The translations under genes were made by a program, and so were the position numbers. Under the pieces are notes generated by a model, which did no database searches, was not told where the DNA came from, and saw only the letters and a list, made by a program, of their open reading frames with translations. From NCBI GenBank assembly GCA_022451065.1, contig JAKUOU010000032.1, forward strand, positions 1 through 39,362: 39,362 bases of DNA, in the 5' to 3' direction. Shown here one piece after another: positions 1 through 7,899 of the stretch. This stretch comes from Pedosphaera sp. GTDB taxonomy: Bacteria > Verrucomicrobiota > Verrucomicrobiia > Limisphaerales > UBA1096. Position 1 is the first letter of the stretch. Each line of letters opens with the position of its first letter.

Positions 1-86
1 CCTACGCGCCGGACATCGAGCCGAGCCTGCGCACCGGTGTCACCGCCACTGCAGCCGCCGCCCTCGATTTGTTGGGTAAACGATAA
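1..86 (+). CDS. C-terminal fragment of an unidentified protein
   Basis: The third plus-strand frame is open from the window edge to a TAA at 84-86 and gives a 27-residue tail starting YAPDIEPSLRTGVTATAAAA and ending LLGKR. The other two frames give less protein-like sequence. The tail has a plausible alanine-rich helix near its end. The fragment is too short to name a family. Confidence 0.5.
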   Translation, partial: YAPDIEPSLRTGVTATAAAALDLLGKR

Positions 87-364
87 GTGAGATGAGCGGT
101 ATCAAACTCGATCCACCGCATTTCTCAATACCCCACAAATTCGACGAGCAGATGCTTTGGATGAAGGGTGTTCGCTAAGCAACGCAGCAATTCGGCCTCC
201 CTTGTTGCAAACACAGGACATGACGCTTCGCAGAGAGGGCAAGTCCATCAATCCAGCGGCTACGCCGTATTTAACCCTTTGATTTCAGCTAAAAAAAGCT
301 TGCACATCGCTGCCGGCTGGCTAGTGTGTCTGTACTGTTTCCAACAATTGAAAGGAACATTATC
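87..364. other. Intergenic region before the HMA-like gene
   Basis: About 280 bases with no convincing gene. An ATG at 92 opens a 28-codon frame ending at 176-178 (MSGIKLDPPH...), preceded by only a weak purine stretch, so I do not call it a gene. A TTGCAC at 300-305 could be a -35 element for the gene at 365, but no clear -10 follows at the right distance. Confidence 0.4.
351..356 (+). promoter_or_regulatory. Ribosome binding site of the HMA-like gene
   Basis: AAAGGA lies 8 bases before the ATG at 365. It decides for this start over an upstream in-frame start at 326, because the signal peptide also begins at 365. Most genes in this window lack an obvious Shine-Dalgarno, so this one stands out. 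Confidence 0.6.
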
Positions 365-694
365 ATGAAAAAAATAATCGCATTATTCGCAATGGCCGCT
401 GCGGTGGTCGGAGTACAGGCAGCCGAGATCAACCTGAAAGTGGACGGAATGGTTTGCTCTGTCGGTTGTGTCAGTAAGGTCAAACAGAGCCTGACTGTGC
501 TCAAGGGAATCGATATCAAGGGCACTAAGTTCGCTCTCGGCAAGCAGCTCGGCGAGGTCAAGGTCTCATTCTGTGACAAGACCACTTCGAAGAAAAAGAT
601 CCTGAACGCCATCAAGAATGCCGGTTACAAAAAGGTAGCTGTTGTCCCTCAAAAGAAGGCCAAGACCAAAACCAAGGCCAAGAAAAAGGCTTAA
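365..694 (+). CDS. Secreted heavy-metal-associated (HMA-like) domain protein
   Basis: A 109-residue protein. Residues 1-19 form a signal peptide (MKKIIALFAMAAAVVGVQA), so it should act outside the cytoplasm. The rest resembles the ferredoxin-like HMA fold used by copper chaperones: a beta strand, then DGMVCSVGCV with Cys31 and Cys35, a helix, and a later Cys70. The usual HMA metal loop is MxCxxC; here there is one extra residue between the cysteines (CxxxC). The end is a lysine-rich tail (about residues 93-109). Metal binding is inferred from the fold and cysteines; the metal is unknown. Codon use and G+C (about 50% in one sampled line) are lower than in cstA downstream. A terminator follows directly, so it is probably transcribed alone. 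Confidence 0.8.
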   Translation: MKKIIALFAMAAAVVGVQAAEINLKVDGMVCSVGCVSKVKQSLTVLKGIDIKGTKFALGKQLGEVKVSFCDKTTSKKKILNAIKNAGYKKVAVVPQKKAKTKTKAKKKA

Positions 695-710
695 ACATTC
701 AACATTTTCC

Positions 711-745
711 AATCGGCGTTCCCTTACGGGTGCGCCGATTTTTTT
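711..745 (+). terminator. Rho-independent terminator after the HMA-like gene
   Basis: AATCGGCG at 711-718 pairs with CGCCGATT at 733-740. An inner CCC/GGG pair (721-723 with 728-730) extends the hairpin, and a run of seven T follows (739-745). It starts 17 bases after the stop codon at 692-694. Confidence 0.85.
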
Positions 746-757
746 GTACCCTCTCCA

Positions 758-775
758 CTTGACCAAGCGCTTGGT
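758..775. repeat. Iterated palindrome, intergenic variant plus 14-bp palindrome
   Basis: CTTGACCAAG (758-767) differs from the core CTTGGCCAAG by one base. It overlaps a perfect 14-bp palindrome ACCAAGCGCTTGGT (762-775). It lies between the HMA-gene terminator and cstA. Confidence 0.8.
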
Positions 776-819
776 TTTTCCTTTGCATCGGTGGGCTGTT
801 GCCGTTTGCTCTTGCGGAG

Positions 820-834
820 CGCTTGACCCAAGCG
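820..834. repeat. Iterated palindrome, spaced variant before cstA
   Basis: CGCTTG (820-825) and CAAGCG (829-834) form perfect 6-bp arms around a 3-base centre. The site ends 14 bases before the cstA start codon. Confidence 0.75.
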
Positions 835-848
835 ACTCCTGATTTCCC

Positions 849-2882
849 ATGAGTACCCTGTTGATTGCTCTGCTCGCCGGTGTCGGATTCATCGTCGCCT
901 ACCACACGTACGGCCGTTGGTTGGGCGGCAAAATCTTTCGCCTCTCCGCCGACGCCGTCTGCCCCAGTGAACGCCTCGAGGATGGTGTGGACTACGTGCC
1001 GACGAGCAAGTCGGTGGTCTTTGGTCATCACTTCACTTCAATCGCCGGTACCGGCCCGATCGTTGGCCCGGCGATCGCCATCATGTGGGGCTGGGTGCCG
1101 GCGCTGTTGTGGGTGGTGCTCGGCTCCATTTTTATCGGCGCAGTACACGACTTTGGCGCGCTGGTGGTGAGCCTGCGCAACAACGGCCAGACCGTCGGCG
1201 ACATCGCCGGCCGCGTTCTCAACAAGCGCGTGCGGTTGCTCTTCCTGTTCACCTTGTTCATGGCGCTGACGGTGGTCTTGGCGATCTTCGGCTTAGTAAT
1301 CGCCGCCGTGTTTAAGCAATACCCGGCTGCCATTTTCCCATGCGTGGTACAGATTCCGATCGCCGTGGCTATCGGCGTGCTGCTGCACCGCAAAGGAGTG
1401 GATTTGCTCGTGCCGTCGCTCATTGCGCTGGGGGTCATGTATATGGCAGTTATTTTCGGTAACGGCGGTGTACTGGGCGAATTCAACACTGCCCTTGCCT
1501 CCTGGCCAATCTGGCAATGGGTTGTCGTGCTGCTTGTGTACTCGTATATCGCCTCAGTACTCCCAGTGTGGACGTTGCTGCAGCCACGTGACTACATCAA
1601 TTCGCTGCAACTCATCTCCGCGCTCGCGCTGATCGTCCTGGGCCTGTTCGTCGCCGCGTTTGTTGGCTACACGCCCCCCGGCGGCATGGTGCAGGAGCTT
1701 GAATTTGTCGCCCCCGCGTTCCAGTGGCATCCCGAGGGTGCACCGATGATTTTTCCGTTTCTATTTATCACGATTGCCTGTGGGGCGGTCAGCGGCTTTC
1801 ATTGCCTCGTTTCCAGCGGCACGAGCAGCAAGCAGCTGAAGAGCGAAACTGATGCCCGCTTTGTCGGCTACGGTAGCATGCTCACAGAGGGTTTTCTCGC
1901 CACGCTGGTTATTCTTGCCTGTGGCGCAGGTCTTGGCCTTGGCTTGATGAAGGACGGAACACTGCTCACCGGCGAAGCCGCTTGGCAGGCACAGTACGCC
2001 TCATGGAGTGCCGCTGGAGCGCTTTCGGCCAAGGTCGGCGCATTCGTCAACGGCTCGGCGAATTTTCTGCAGGCGTTTGGCTTTTCCGCCGCGATTTCGG
2101 TCGCGTTAATGGGTGTGCTCGTCGCGTCGTTCGCTGGCACCACGCTTGATACTGCCTGCCGCCTGCAACGCTATGTCGTGCAGGAACTGGCCGCCACGCT
2201 CGGTGGAAAGGTGAATGAGACAGATGCAAAACCGGCATTACCCTTTGCTTGGTTGCAGAACAAACACGGCGCAACGGTGTTCGCCATTACGGTGGCAACC
2301 TTGATGGCCTTTACCCCGCCTGCGTCGCCGGAAGTTCCACTCAGCGCTTCACTTTCCGGCCAGGTGACGCCGGAAATGGAAGACGCATCCTTGGCCAAGC
2401 AGACTCAGCCCGATGCGAGGGAGAAAATACAGAAATCCATTGACCAAATGAAGGAGGGCGGGGCCACAGGGATGGCTGCCTGGTTGACCGCCTACTCTGG
2501 CAAGGGTGGGCTCATTCTATGGCCACTGTTCGGTGCGACGAACCAGCTGCTCGCAGGGTTGTCATTCATGGTTATCACGTTTTACCTCTGGCGGCGTGGC
2601 CGGGCGATTTGGTTCCTTGTTGTACCGATGGTGTTCATGCTCATCATGCCCATGTGGGCCATGATCCATCAACTTTGGTTCAACCCGGGCTGGTTGTTGA
2701 GTGTTAAAGAAGGAATTCCCCAGCACGAACCGAGCTACCTCCTTGGCGGCATCGGACTTGCCACGATCGCGTTAGAAATCTGGATGATCATCGAGGCGGT
2801 GAAACTATTCCCGAAAGCCAAGGGCGTCCTCGAGGAGAACTCCCTCGAACTTCAGCCGGAATCCATCCCAACTGAAGCCTGA
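849..2882 (+). CDS. cstA: Carbon starvation protein A, peptide/pyruvate transporter
   Basis: A 677-residue polytopic inner-membrane protein of the CstA family, close to the roughly 700 residues of the E. coli members. The N-terminal CstA block is clear: the first helix, YHTYGRWLGG, DGVDYVPT, FGHHFTSIAGTGPIVGPA and GAVHDFGALVVSLRNNGQ. About 15 hydrophobic segments follow, with a short soluble stretch around residues 490-540. Family members take up peptides or pyruvate, mainly when carbon is limiting; the substrate here cannot be told from sequence. The ATG at 849 has no good Shine-Dalgarno. The stop is one base from the nadD start, so the two are very likely co-transcribed. Two palindromes of the iterated family sit in the leader. 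Confidence 0.95.
   Translation: MSTLLIALLAGVGFIVAYHTYGRWLGGKIFRLSADAVCPSERLEDGVDYVPTSKSVVFGHHFTSIAGTGPIVGPAIAIMWGWVPALLWVVLGSIFIGAVHDFGALVVSLRNNGQTVGDIAGRVLNKRVRLLFLFTLFMALTVVLAIFGLVIAAVFKQYPAAIFPCVVQIPIAVAIGVLLHRKGVDLLVPSLIALGVMYMAVIFGNGGVLGEFNTALASWPIWQWVVVLLVYSYIASVLPVWTLLQPRDYINSLQLISALALIVLGLFVAAFVGYTPPGGMVQELEFVAPAFQWHPEGAPMIFPFLFITIACGAVSGFHCLVSSGTSSKQLKSETDARFVGYGSMLTEGFLATLVILACGAGLGLGLMKDGTLLTGEAAWQAQYASWSAAGALSAKVGAFVNGSANFLQAFGFSAAISVALMGVLVASFAGTTLDTACRLQRYVVQELAATLGGKVNETDAKPALPFAWLQNKHGATVFAITVATLMAFTPPASPEVPLSASLSGQVTPEMEDASLAKQTQPDAREKIQKSIDQMKEGGATGMAAWLTAYSGKGGLILWPLFGATNQLLAGLSFMVITFYLWRRGRAIWFLVVPMVFMLIMPMWAMIHQLWFNPGWLLSVKEGIPQHEPSYLLGGIGLATIALEIWMIIEAVKLFPKAKGVLEENSLELQPESIPTEA
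2390..2399. repeat. Iterated palindrome, exact 10-mer (in cstA)
   Basis: Exact CTTGGCCAAG, read in the TTG-GCC-AAG phase (Leu-Ala-Lys). Confidence 0.85.
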
Positions 2883-2883
2883 A

Positions 2884-3465
2884 ATGGATTCTCAGCGCAT
2901 CGGCATCTTCGGCGGTTCGTTCGACCCTGTGCACAACGGTCACGTTCTCGTGGCACGAGCGGCGCTTGAGGAGTTGTCGTTGGATCGTTTATTCATCGTT
3001 CCAGCCGCGCAGTCGCCGTTCAAACCGGAGCAACAGCCGGCAAGTGCCAAGGTGCGTTTGCGATTGCTACGTTTGGCCTTTGCGGGGCAATCCAATTGTG
3101 AAATCGATCTGCAGGAGTTGAATCGTAATGGCGTCTCCTACTCGGTCGATACTTTGCGCGATTACACCGAGCGCTACTCTGAAGCCAAGCTGCATTATTT
3201 GATCGGCGCTGACCATGTGCCGATGCTGCCGCAATGGCGAGATGCCGACGACTTGGCCCAGCTGGCCGAGTTCGTCGTCGTTCCGCGCCCCGGCCAGGTG
3301 GTTGAAAAATTTCCAGAACCTTTCAGGGGCCAAGTATTGCGAGGTTGGCCGTTTGAAGTGTCCTCCTCCGCCATCCGCGAGCGTCTTAAGCTTGGCCAAG
3401 CGATCGACGGCCTGGTGCCCCCCGCGGTCGCCGAGTCGCTCCAAAACGACAATCCCTACACTTAA
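2884..3465 (+). CDS. nadD: Nicotinate-nucleotide adenylyltransferase
   Basis: A 193-residue cytoplasmic enzyme that transfers AMP from ATP to nicotinate mononucleotide, giving deamido-NAD in NAD synthesis. The nucleotidyltransferase signature GIFGGSFDPVHNGH is at residues 7-20, including the HxGH-type motif. The LIGADHVPMLPQW block and the C-terminal ATP-binding SSSAIRERL are also present. Length matches the family. The ATG is one base after the cstA stop, which suggests translational coupling. The pairing with cstA is not an obvious functional one and may reflect packing only. An exact copy of the iterated palindrome lies at 3391-3400. Confidence 0.95.
   Translation: MDSQRIGIFGGSFDPVHNGHVLVARAALEELSLDRLFIVPAAQSPFKPEQQPASAKVRLRLLRLAFAGQSNCEIDLQELNRNGVSYSVDTLRDYTERYSEAKLHYLIGADHVPMLPQWRDADDLAQLAEFVVVPRPGQVVEKFPEPFRGQVLRGWPFEVSSSAIRERLKLGQAIDGLVPPAVAESLQNDNPYT
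3391..3400. repeat. Iterated palindrome, exact 10-mer (in nadD)
   Basis: Exact CTTGGCCAAG, read in the CTT-GGC-CAA phase (Leu-Gly-Gln), about 65 bases before the nadD stop. Confidence 0.85.
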
Positions 3466-3516
3466 CCGGCTTTGGCTCGCGTTGAGTGTGGACATTCTCT
3501 AGGTTGCCGCTTCGCC

Positions 3517-4764
3517 ATGTCGTTGCTGAAACGTTTTTTTTGTCACTTATCCGCGCTGGTTTTTATAGCGCTTGGGCTTGGCCTGCAGGCGGCGGACTGG
3601 CCGCAGTATCTGGGGCCGGGACGGGATGCGGTTTATCCGGGCCAAGCGTTGACGCGCGCTTGGCCAAGCGGCGGGCCGAAGGTATTGTGGCGCAAGAGGG
3701 ATATCGGTGCAGGCATGAGCGGACTCGTCGTGGCCAAGGACAGGGTCATCCTGTTTCACGAGGTAAATCGTTACGACACGATCGAGTGTCTCGATGTCAA
3801 GACCGGCAAGTCGCTCTGGAAAAACAACTACGCTTCGAGCTTCGTCGCCGGCTACGGGAGTAGTGCCGGACCGCGGGCTACGCCGGCGATTATCGGGGAT
3901 AGGGTTTACACGATGGGCGGGCAGGGCATCGTGGTCTGCACCGACTTTTCGACCGGCAAAACGCTCTGGAAAGTGGACACGCAGAAATCGTATCGCGCTT
4001 CTGACGGGTTTTTTGGGATGGCCTGCTCGCCGCTTGTCGAGGGTAATGCGGTGCTGCTCAACATCGGAGGCGAGGCGGGGGCCGGGATTGTTGCGTTCGA
4101 TAAAAACTCCGGCAAGCTGCTCTGGAAAACGCTCAACGACGAGGCCAGTTATTCTTCGCCGGTGTTGGCCACGCTGCAAGGCAAGCGTCGCGCTGTATTC
4201 TTTACTCGCACCGGCCTGGCCGTGATCGACCCAGCCAGCGGCAAAATTGATTTTCAAAACCGTTGGCGTGCGCGAATCCACGCCTCAGTGAATGCCGCCG
4301 CGCCATTGGTCGTTGGTGAACGAATTTTTGTTACGTCCAGTTACAACACAGGCGCGCTCGTGGTGCAGGCGGCCACCGACGGCTACGAGACGCTCTGGTC
4401 GAACGACACGAGCCTCTCGAGCCAGTACGCGAGCGTGATGCACAGGGATGGTTTCCTGTACGGCACCCACGGGCGCGCGGATGCGCCACCAACACCGGCA
4501 TTGCGTTGTGTCGAGTTAGCCACAGGCAAAGTGCGCTGGAGCGAGGACGATTTTGGTGACTGCCTGATGATGCTATGCGGCGACCGGCTGCTGGCGCTGA
4601 TGGAAACCGGTGAATTGGTGTTTGGCCAAGCGAGCCCGGCCGGATGGAAAGAGATCAGCCGCGCCCAGGTTGTTGGCTCCGGTACGCGCAGCCAACCGGC
4701 GCTGGCCAATGGCCGGCTCTATGTCCGGGATCGAAACCAACTCGTTTGCCTAGAGATGCCGTAG
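3517..4764 (+). CDS. Secreted PQQ-like beta-propeller repeat protein
   Basis: A 415-residue protein. A TTG at 3472 would add 15 residues, but the ATG at 3517 starts a clean signal peptide (MSLLKRFF..., cleavage likely after LGLQA), so I place the start there. The mature protein opens ADWPQYLGPGRD, typical of the exported PQQ-like propellers common in Planctomycetes and Verrucomicrobia. At least five blades follow, with recurring motifs such as ECLDVKTGKSLWK, VCTDFSTGKTLWK and VAFDKNSGKLLWK. Such propellers may bind PQQ or serve as scaffolds; there is no clear dehydrogenase domain, so no reaction is assigned. It converges on the ABC exporter gene with a 30-base gap. Confidence 0.85.
   Translation: MSLLKRFFCHLSALVFIALGLGLQAADWPQYLGPGRDAVYPGQALTRAWPSGGPKVLWRKRDIGAGMSGLVVAKDRVILFHEVNRYDTIECLDVKTGKSLWKNNYASSFVAGYGSSAGPRATPAIIGDRVYTMGGQGIVVCTDFSTGKTLWKVDTQKSYRASDGFFGMACSPLVEGNAVLLNIGGEAGAGIVAFDKNSGKLLWKTLNDEASYSSPVLATLQGKRRAVFFTRTGLAVIDPASGKIDFQNRWRARIHASVNAAAPLVVGERIFVTSSYNTGALVVQAATDGYETLWSNDTSLSSQYASVMHRDGFLYGTHGRADAPPTPALRCVELATGKVRWSEDDFGDCLMMLCGDRLLALMETGELVFGQASPAGWKEISRAQVVGSGTRSQPALANGRLYVRDRNQLVCLEMP
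3657..3670. repeat. Iterated palindrome, perfect 14-bp form
   Basis: Perfect CGCTTGGCCAAGCG in the PQQ-like gene, read in the third phase (Ala-Trp-Pro-Ser). A partial copy (GCCAAGCG, 3641-3648) lies just upstream. Confidence 0.9.
4622..4629. repeat. Iterated palindrome, 8-bp core (in PQQ-like gene)
   Basis: TTGGCCAA followed by GCG, read as Phe-Gly-Gln-Ala. Confidence 0.7.
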
Positions 4765-4771
4765 GCCCGTG

Positions 4772-4784
4772 GCTTGACCAAGCG
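4772..4784. repeat. Iterated palindrome variant at a convergent junction
   Basis: GCTTGACCAAGCG fills the middle of the 30-base gap between the convergent stop codons at 4764 and 4795. It differs from the consensus at one central base. Confidence 0.8.
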
Positions 4785-4794
4785 GAAGTCGGAT

Positions 4795-6636
4795 TCAGGC
4801 GGTAATTCCCTGTGCCCTGGCCAGGCCGGAAAACACCCCTGCCTGAGCCATCAATTCGTCGAAATTCCCCTCTTCGATGATTTTACCATGGCTCAAAACG
4901 ATGACCCGGTCCATCGACCGCAGGGTAGAGAGTCGATGCGCGATGCAGAGCACAGTGCGATTTTTACTCAATCGGTCGATGGCCCCCTGCACTTCGCCCT
5001 CCGCCTTGGAATCGAGCGCCGCGGTGGCCTCGTCCAGCACAAGGATCGGTGCATCCCGGACGAAGGCCCTTGCGATAGCCAGGCGCTGTCGCTGGCCCCC
5101 AGAGAGTGTCACACCGCGCTCGCCAATGCGTGTGTCGTACCCCTTCGGCAGTGCGGTGATGAACTCGTGCGCGTGCGCGTGCCGTGCCGCCGCCTCGACC
5201 TGATCTCGTGAGCAGCCCGCCTGGCCAAGCGCGATATTCTCCGCCACGCTTAGGTCGAACAACACCACCTCCTGGCTGACTAGCGCCATCTGCTCGCGGA
5301 ATCCCCGAATGCTCAGGTCACGGAGATCGTGCTTGTCTAGCCTGATGGTGCCCAAGTCGGGATCGTGAAACCGAAACAGCAGATTAATGAGGGTGCTCTT
5401 TCCGGAACCGCTCTCACCGACGATGCCCAGCTTGGTGCCCTTCGGGATGGAGAGATCGAGCCCGATTAACACCGGCTCATCCTCGTACGCGAAGGAGATG
5501 CCATTAAACTCGATACCCTGCTCGAACCCGGTCACCGGTCTGGCCTCGGGGCGCTCGAGAATGTCCGGCTTTTCGTCGAGGACATTCATCAGGCGCCGGG
5601 CGCCGACGCTTGCCTCCTCGATACGCACGTGAAGGCGGGCCAGCTTACGGATGGGGGTGTAAAACATGATGACCCCGGTGAAAAATACCACCAGATCCGG
5701 CATGCTGCGCTCGGTGTGGACGACGTACAGGATCAGTGCGCCGATACCGATCATCGATACCGTCTCCACCAGCGGGCCGACAATCTCCCGAGAGCGCACC
5801 GTCTTCATCGTCTGTCGGATCAGCTGCCGGGACAGTTCCCGGAACCGGTCGACCCGGGCACCCTCGAGTCCGAACGCCTTGATGACTCGCATGCCGGAAA
5901 ACATTTCCACCGCTAGGCTGGACTGGTCGATGTTGGCAGCGACTCGTTTGCCTGTTGCCTTGCGGGCTTTTTTGCCAAAATAAACGATGGGGATGACGCA
6001 GATTGGGAACAGTACCAGCATGCCGAGGGTCAACTCCCAATCGATCAGGCACAGGCCGGTGAATATGCTTATGATGGCCACCGGCTCGGACACGAGGATG
6101 CCCACCCCGGAGGCAAGGCAGGTTTGCAGCAAAAGCGCGTCGCCGTTGATTCGTGTGATCAGGTCGCCCGTGGTTGCGCGGTTGAAGAAGGGAATGGACA
6201 ACCGGCTCAGGTTGTTGAAAACCGTGACACGCAGGTCGTTGATCACGCGTTCACTGGCCCAGGCCAGACAGTATGCGCCGAGGAATTTTGACGAACCCCT
6301 CAAGCCAACCAATAGCGGGAACACCAGCAGGCCGCCGATAATCTGCATCATCGTCAGCTCGTCACCCATTCTCGGCAGCCACGGATCGAGCGTGATGAGA
6401 ATGTTTTCCTGGATCGAGGCAGCGGTATCTGTAAACCAGTTCCCGGCCGTCTCAGCGGTTGTGGCCATGGCGGCCTCCGGCGGCACCAGGCGGTCGAGCA
6501 TGGTCTTGGTTGCCCACAGCACGAGCCCGTTCGATGCTCCGAAGAGAATTCCGAAAAAGATACCGGCAACAATCCGGCCCCAGTACGGTTTCAGATAGGG
6601 CGCCACGAAGGCGAAGATTTGCCTTAATTTGTGCAT
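4795..6636 (-). CDS. ABC exporter, fused permease and ATPase (MsbA-like)
   Basis: A 613-residue half-transporter. Residues 1-340 form a type I exporter membrane domain with about six helices. Residues about 360-605 form the ATPase: Walker A GESGSGKST near residue 410, signature LSGGQRQRLAIARAF near 512, Walker B ILVLDEATAALD near 530 and AHRLST near 567. All catalytic motifs are intact. The architecture matches MsbA, which flips lipid A-core or other lipids, and the LptG-like gene at 22070 fits an outer-membrane lifestyle. A drug or lipid exporter of the same fold is the main alternative. A short inverted repeat lies directly before the start codon (6638-6655). Confidence 0.9.
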   Translation of the reverse strand: MHKLRQIFAFVAPYLKPYWGRIVAGIFFGILFGASNGLVLWATKTMLDRLVPPEAAMATTAETAGNWFTDTAASIQENILITLDPWLPRMGDELTMMQIIGGLLVFPLLVGLRGSSKFLGAYCLAWASERVINDLRVTVFNNLSRLSIPFFNRATTGDLITRINGDALLLQTCLASGVGILVSEPVAIISIFTGLCLIDWELTLGMLVLFPICVIPIVYFGKKARKATGKRVAANIDQSSLAVEMFSGMRVIKAFGLEGARVDRFRELSRQLIRQTMKTVRSREIVGPLVETVSMIGIGALILYVVHTERSMPDLVVFFTGVIMFYTPIRKLARLHVRIEEASVGARRLMNVLDEKPDILERPEARPVTGFEQGIEFNGISFAYEDEPVLIGLDLSIPKGTKLGIVGESGSGKSTLINLLFRFHDPDLGTIRLDKHDLRDLSIRGFREQMALVSQEVVLFDLSVAENIALGQAGCSRDQVEAAARHAHAHEFITALPKGYDTRIGERGVTLSGGQRQRLAIARAFVRDAPILVLDEATAALDSKAEGEVQGAIDRLSKNRTVLCIAHRLSTLRSMDRVIVLSHGKIIEEGNFDELMAQAGVFSGLARAQGITA

Positions 6637-6637
6637 G

Positions 6638-6655
6638 TCGCGATTCCGGTCGCGA
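6638..6655 (-). promoter_or_regulatory. Short inverted repeat abutting the ABC exporter start codon
   Basis: TCGCGA (6638-6643) and TCGCGA (6650-6655) flank TTCCGG. The RNA could fold into a 6-bp stem with a 6-base loop over the place where a ribosome binding site should be. No Shine-Dalgarno is visible. A regulatory role is only a possibility. Confidence 0.3.
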
Positions 6656-6706
6656 GTTCAGTGCCCACGTTGGGCGGCGTGTCGGTTCAGCCGGGCCGGC
6701 AGCAGG

Positions 6707-7432
6707 TTATTTGCCTAGGGCCAGCCGGTTGGCCAAGCGCTCGGGCAGGCCGGCTTTCAAAATCTTGGCCTGCGTTTTCTCGAAATCATACTCCAGCCGG
6801 CGCAGCTCGATTGTCCCGGCCTTGAGGTCATAGATGGCGTATCCGGCACGGTGATCACCGTCCCGGGGCTGGCCCACGCTACCGACGTTAATGAAATATT
6901 TCTTACCCTTCTCGACCGTCAACGTGTCGTATTTGCCGCCGGTAACGGAGTTGTTCTCGCGGACAAAAGCCAGCGGCACATGGGTGTGGCCGAAAAAACA
7001 GACGCCTGTATTTTGGTAGGTGAAGCTGGCCGCTGCGTCGAGTTTGCTCATCACGTAGCCCCAGCGCTTGGGCGCGTCGAGCGTGGCGTGCACGATGGTG
7101 AAGTTGGCAATCATGCGCAGGTACTTCAGCCGCTGGAGCCAGTCACGCTCTTCATCGCTCAACTGGTCGCGTGTCCACGTGATGGCGCGGCTGGCGTGCG
7201 GGTTGAATCCACTCAAGTCAATGTCGCCGGCACAATACTCGTCGTGGTTACCCATGATGCACGGCATCTCCATGTCACGCACAATCTTAATGCACTCACA
7301 CGGATTCGGATTGTAACCAACCACGTCCCCCAGGCACACGTAGTGCGTGCAATTGTTCTTTTGCGCATCCTCGAGCACCACCTCGAACGCTTCGAGGTTG
7401 GCGTGGATGTCAGCTATCAAAGCGTACTTCAT
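6707..7432 (-). CDS. Metallophosphoesterase (calcineurin-like, YfcE/MJ0936 type)
   Basis: A 241-residue soluble protein with the full two-metal phosphoesterase set: DIH (Asp8, His10), GDVVGYNP (Asp36), GNHDEY (Asn62, His63), a histidine in IVHATLD, and GHTHVPLAF. It lacks a signal peptide, so it is cytoplasmic. Relatives hydrolyse phosphodiesters or phosphomonoesters, and some are diadenosine tetraphosphatase-like; the substrate here is unknown. The gene follows the acylphosphatase gene on the same strand with a short gap. A palindrome copy lies in the last ten codons. Confidence 0.9.
   Translation of the reverse strand: MKYALIADIHANLEAFEVVLEDAQKNNCTHYVCLGDVVGYNPNPCECIKIVRDMEMPCIMGNHDEYCAGDIDLSGFNPHASRAITWTRDQLSDEERDWLQRLKYLRMIANFTIVHATLDAPKRWGYVMSKLDAAASFTYQNTGVCFFGHTHVPLAFVRENNSVTGGKYDTLTVEKGKKYFINVGSVGQPRDGDHRAGYAIYDLKAGTIELRRLEYDFEKTQAKILKAGLPERLANRLALGK
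6729..6736. repeat. Iterated palindrome, 8-bp core near a gene end
   Basis: TTGGCCAA followed by GCGC, about 20 bases inside the 3' end of the metallophosphoesterase gene. Confidence 0.7.
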
Positions 7433-7447
7433 TCAGTCCAACGGAAA

Positions 7448-7726
7448 TCACCCTGTGATTTCAAACCCTCTAAAATTATCCTCACCTTCACCAAATACGA
7501 TTTCCTCGTCCCGGATGTTACGGCGCAGGCCCGAGTCCCGAACCGCCTGCAGGAACTCCTCCAACTCAGTCTGTTCGCCTTCGGCGATCAGTTCCACCCG
7601 GCCATCAGGCAAATTCCGGATGATGCCGAGGACGTCGTACCCGGGAACCAAGGACTTCACTGTGTATCGGAAACCCACTCCCTGCACCCGCCCCGAGTAG
7701 TGTACATGGACTCGAACCAGACTCAT
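7448..7726 (-). CDS. acyP: Acylphosphatase
   Basis: A 92-residue protein. An in-frame start 18 codons further upstream (7780) exists, but the family fold begins at MSLVRVHVHYSG, so I use that ATG. It has the family signature VHYSGRVQGVGFRYT with the catalytic arginine, then GIIRNLPDGRVELIAEG with the catalytic asparagine. The length is normal for the family. These enzymes hydrolyse the carboxyl-phosphate bond of acyl phosphates. It sits 15 bases before the metallophosphoesterase gene and is probably in the same transcript. Confidence 0.92.
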   Translation of the reverse strand: MSLVRVHVHYSGRVQGVGFRYTVKSLVPGYDVLGIIRNLPDGRVELIAEGEQTELEEFLQAVRDSGLRRNIRDEEIVFGEGEDNFRGFEITG

Positions 7727-7899
7727 ATTCAGAGGAGCCGGACTGGTTTGGCTCCGGTTGGGGCAACGGTTTGTTACCATCGGAGCGCATCACCCGTGCG
7801 TCACGGGCGGGAGATGAGGCCACAAACACCCCATCCCGGCAATCCTTTTGTGAGCGATTTATGCCTGTGGCGCCACGCTAGGCCGCGCCCTGAATATGC

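Noticed and set aside
300-336. Sigma-70 promoter for the HMA-like gene
   Set aside because: TTGCAC is a fair -35, but the bases at the 17-base spacing (AGTGTG) are a poor -10, so I do not call it.
711-834. A riboswitch upstream of cstA
   Set aside because: The structures are explained by the terminator of the previous gene and by simple palindromes. No known aptamer core is recognisable.
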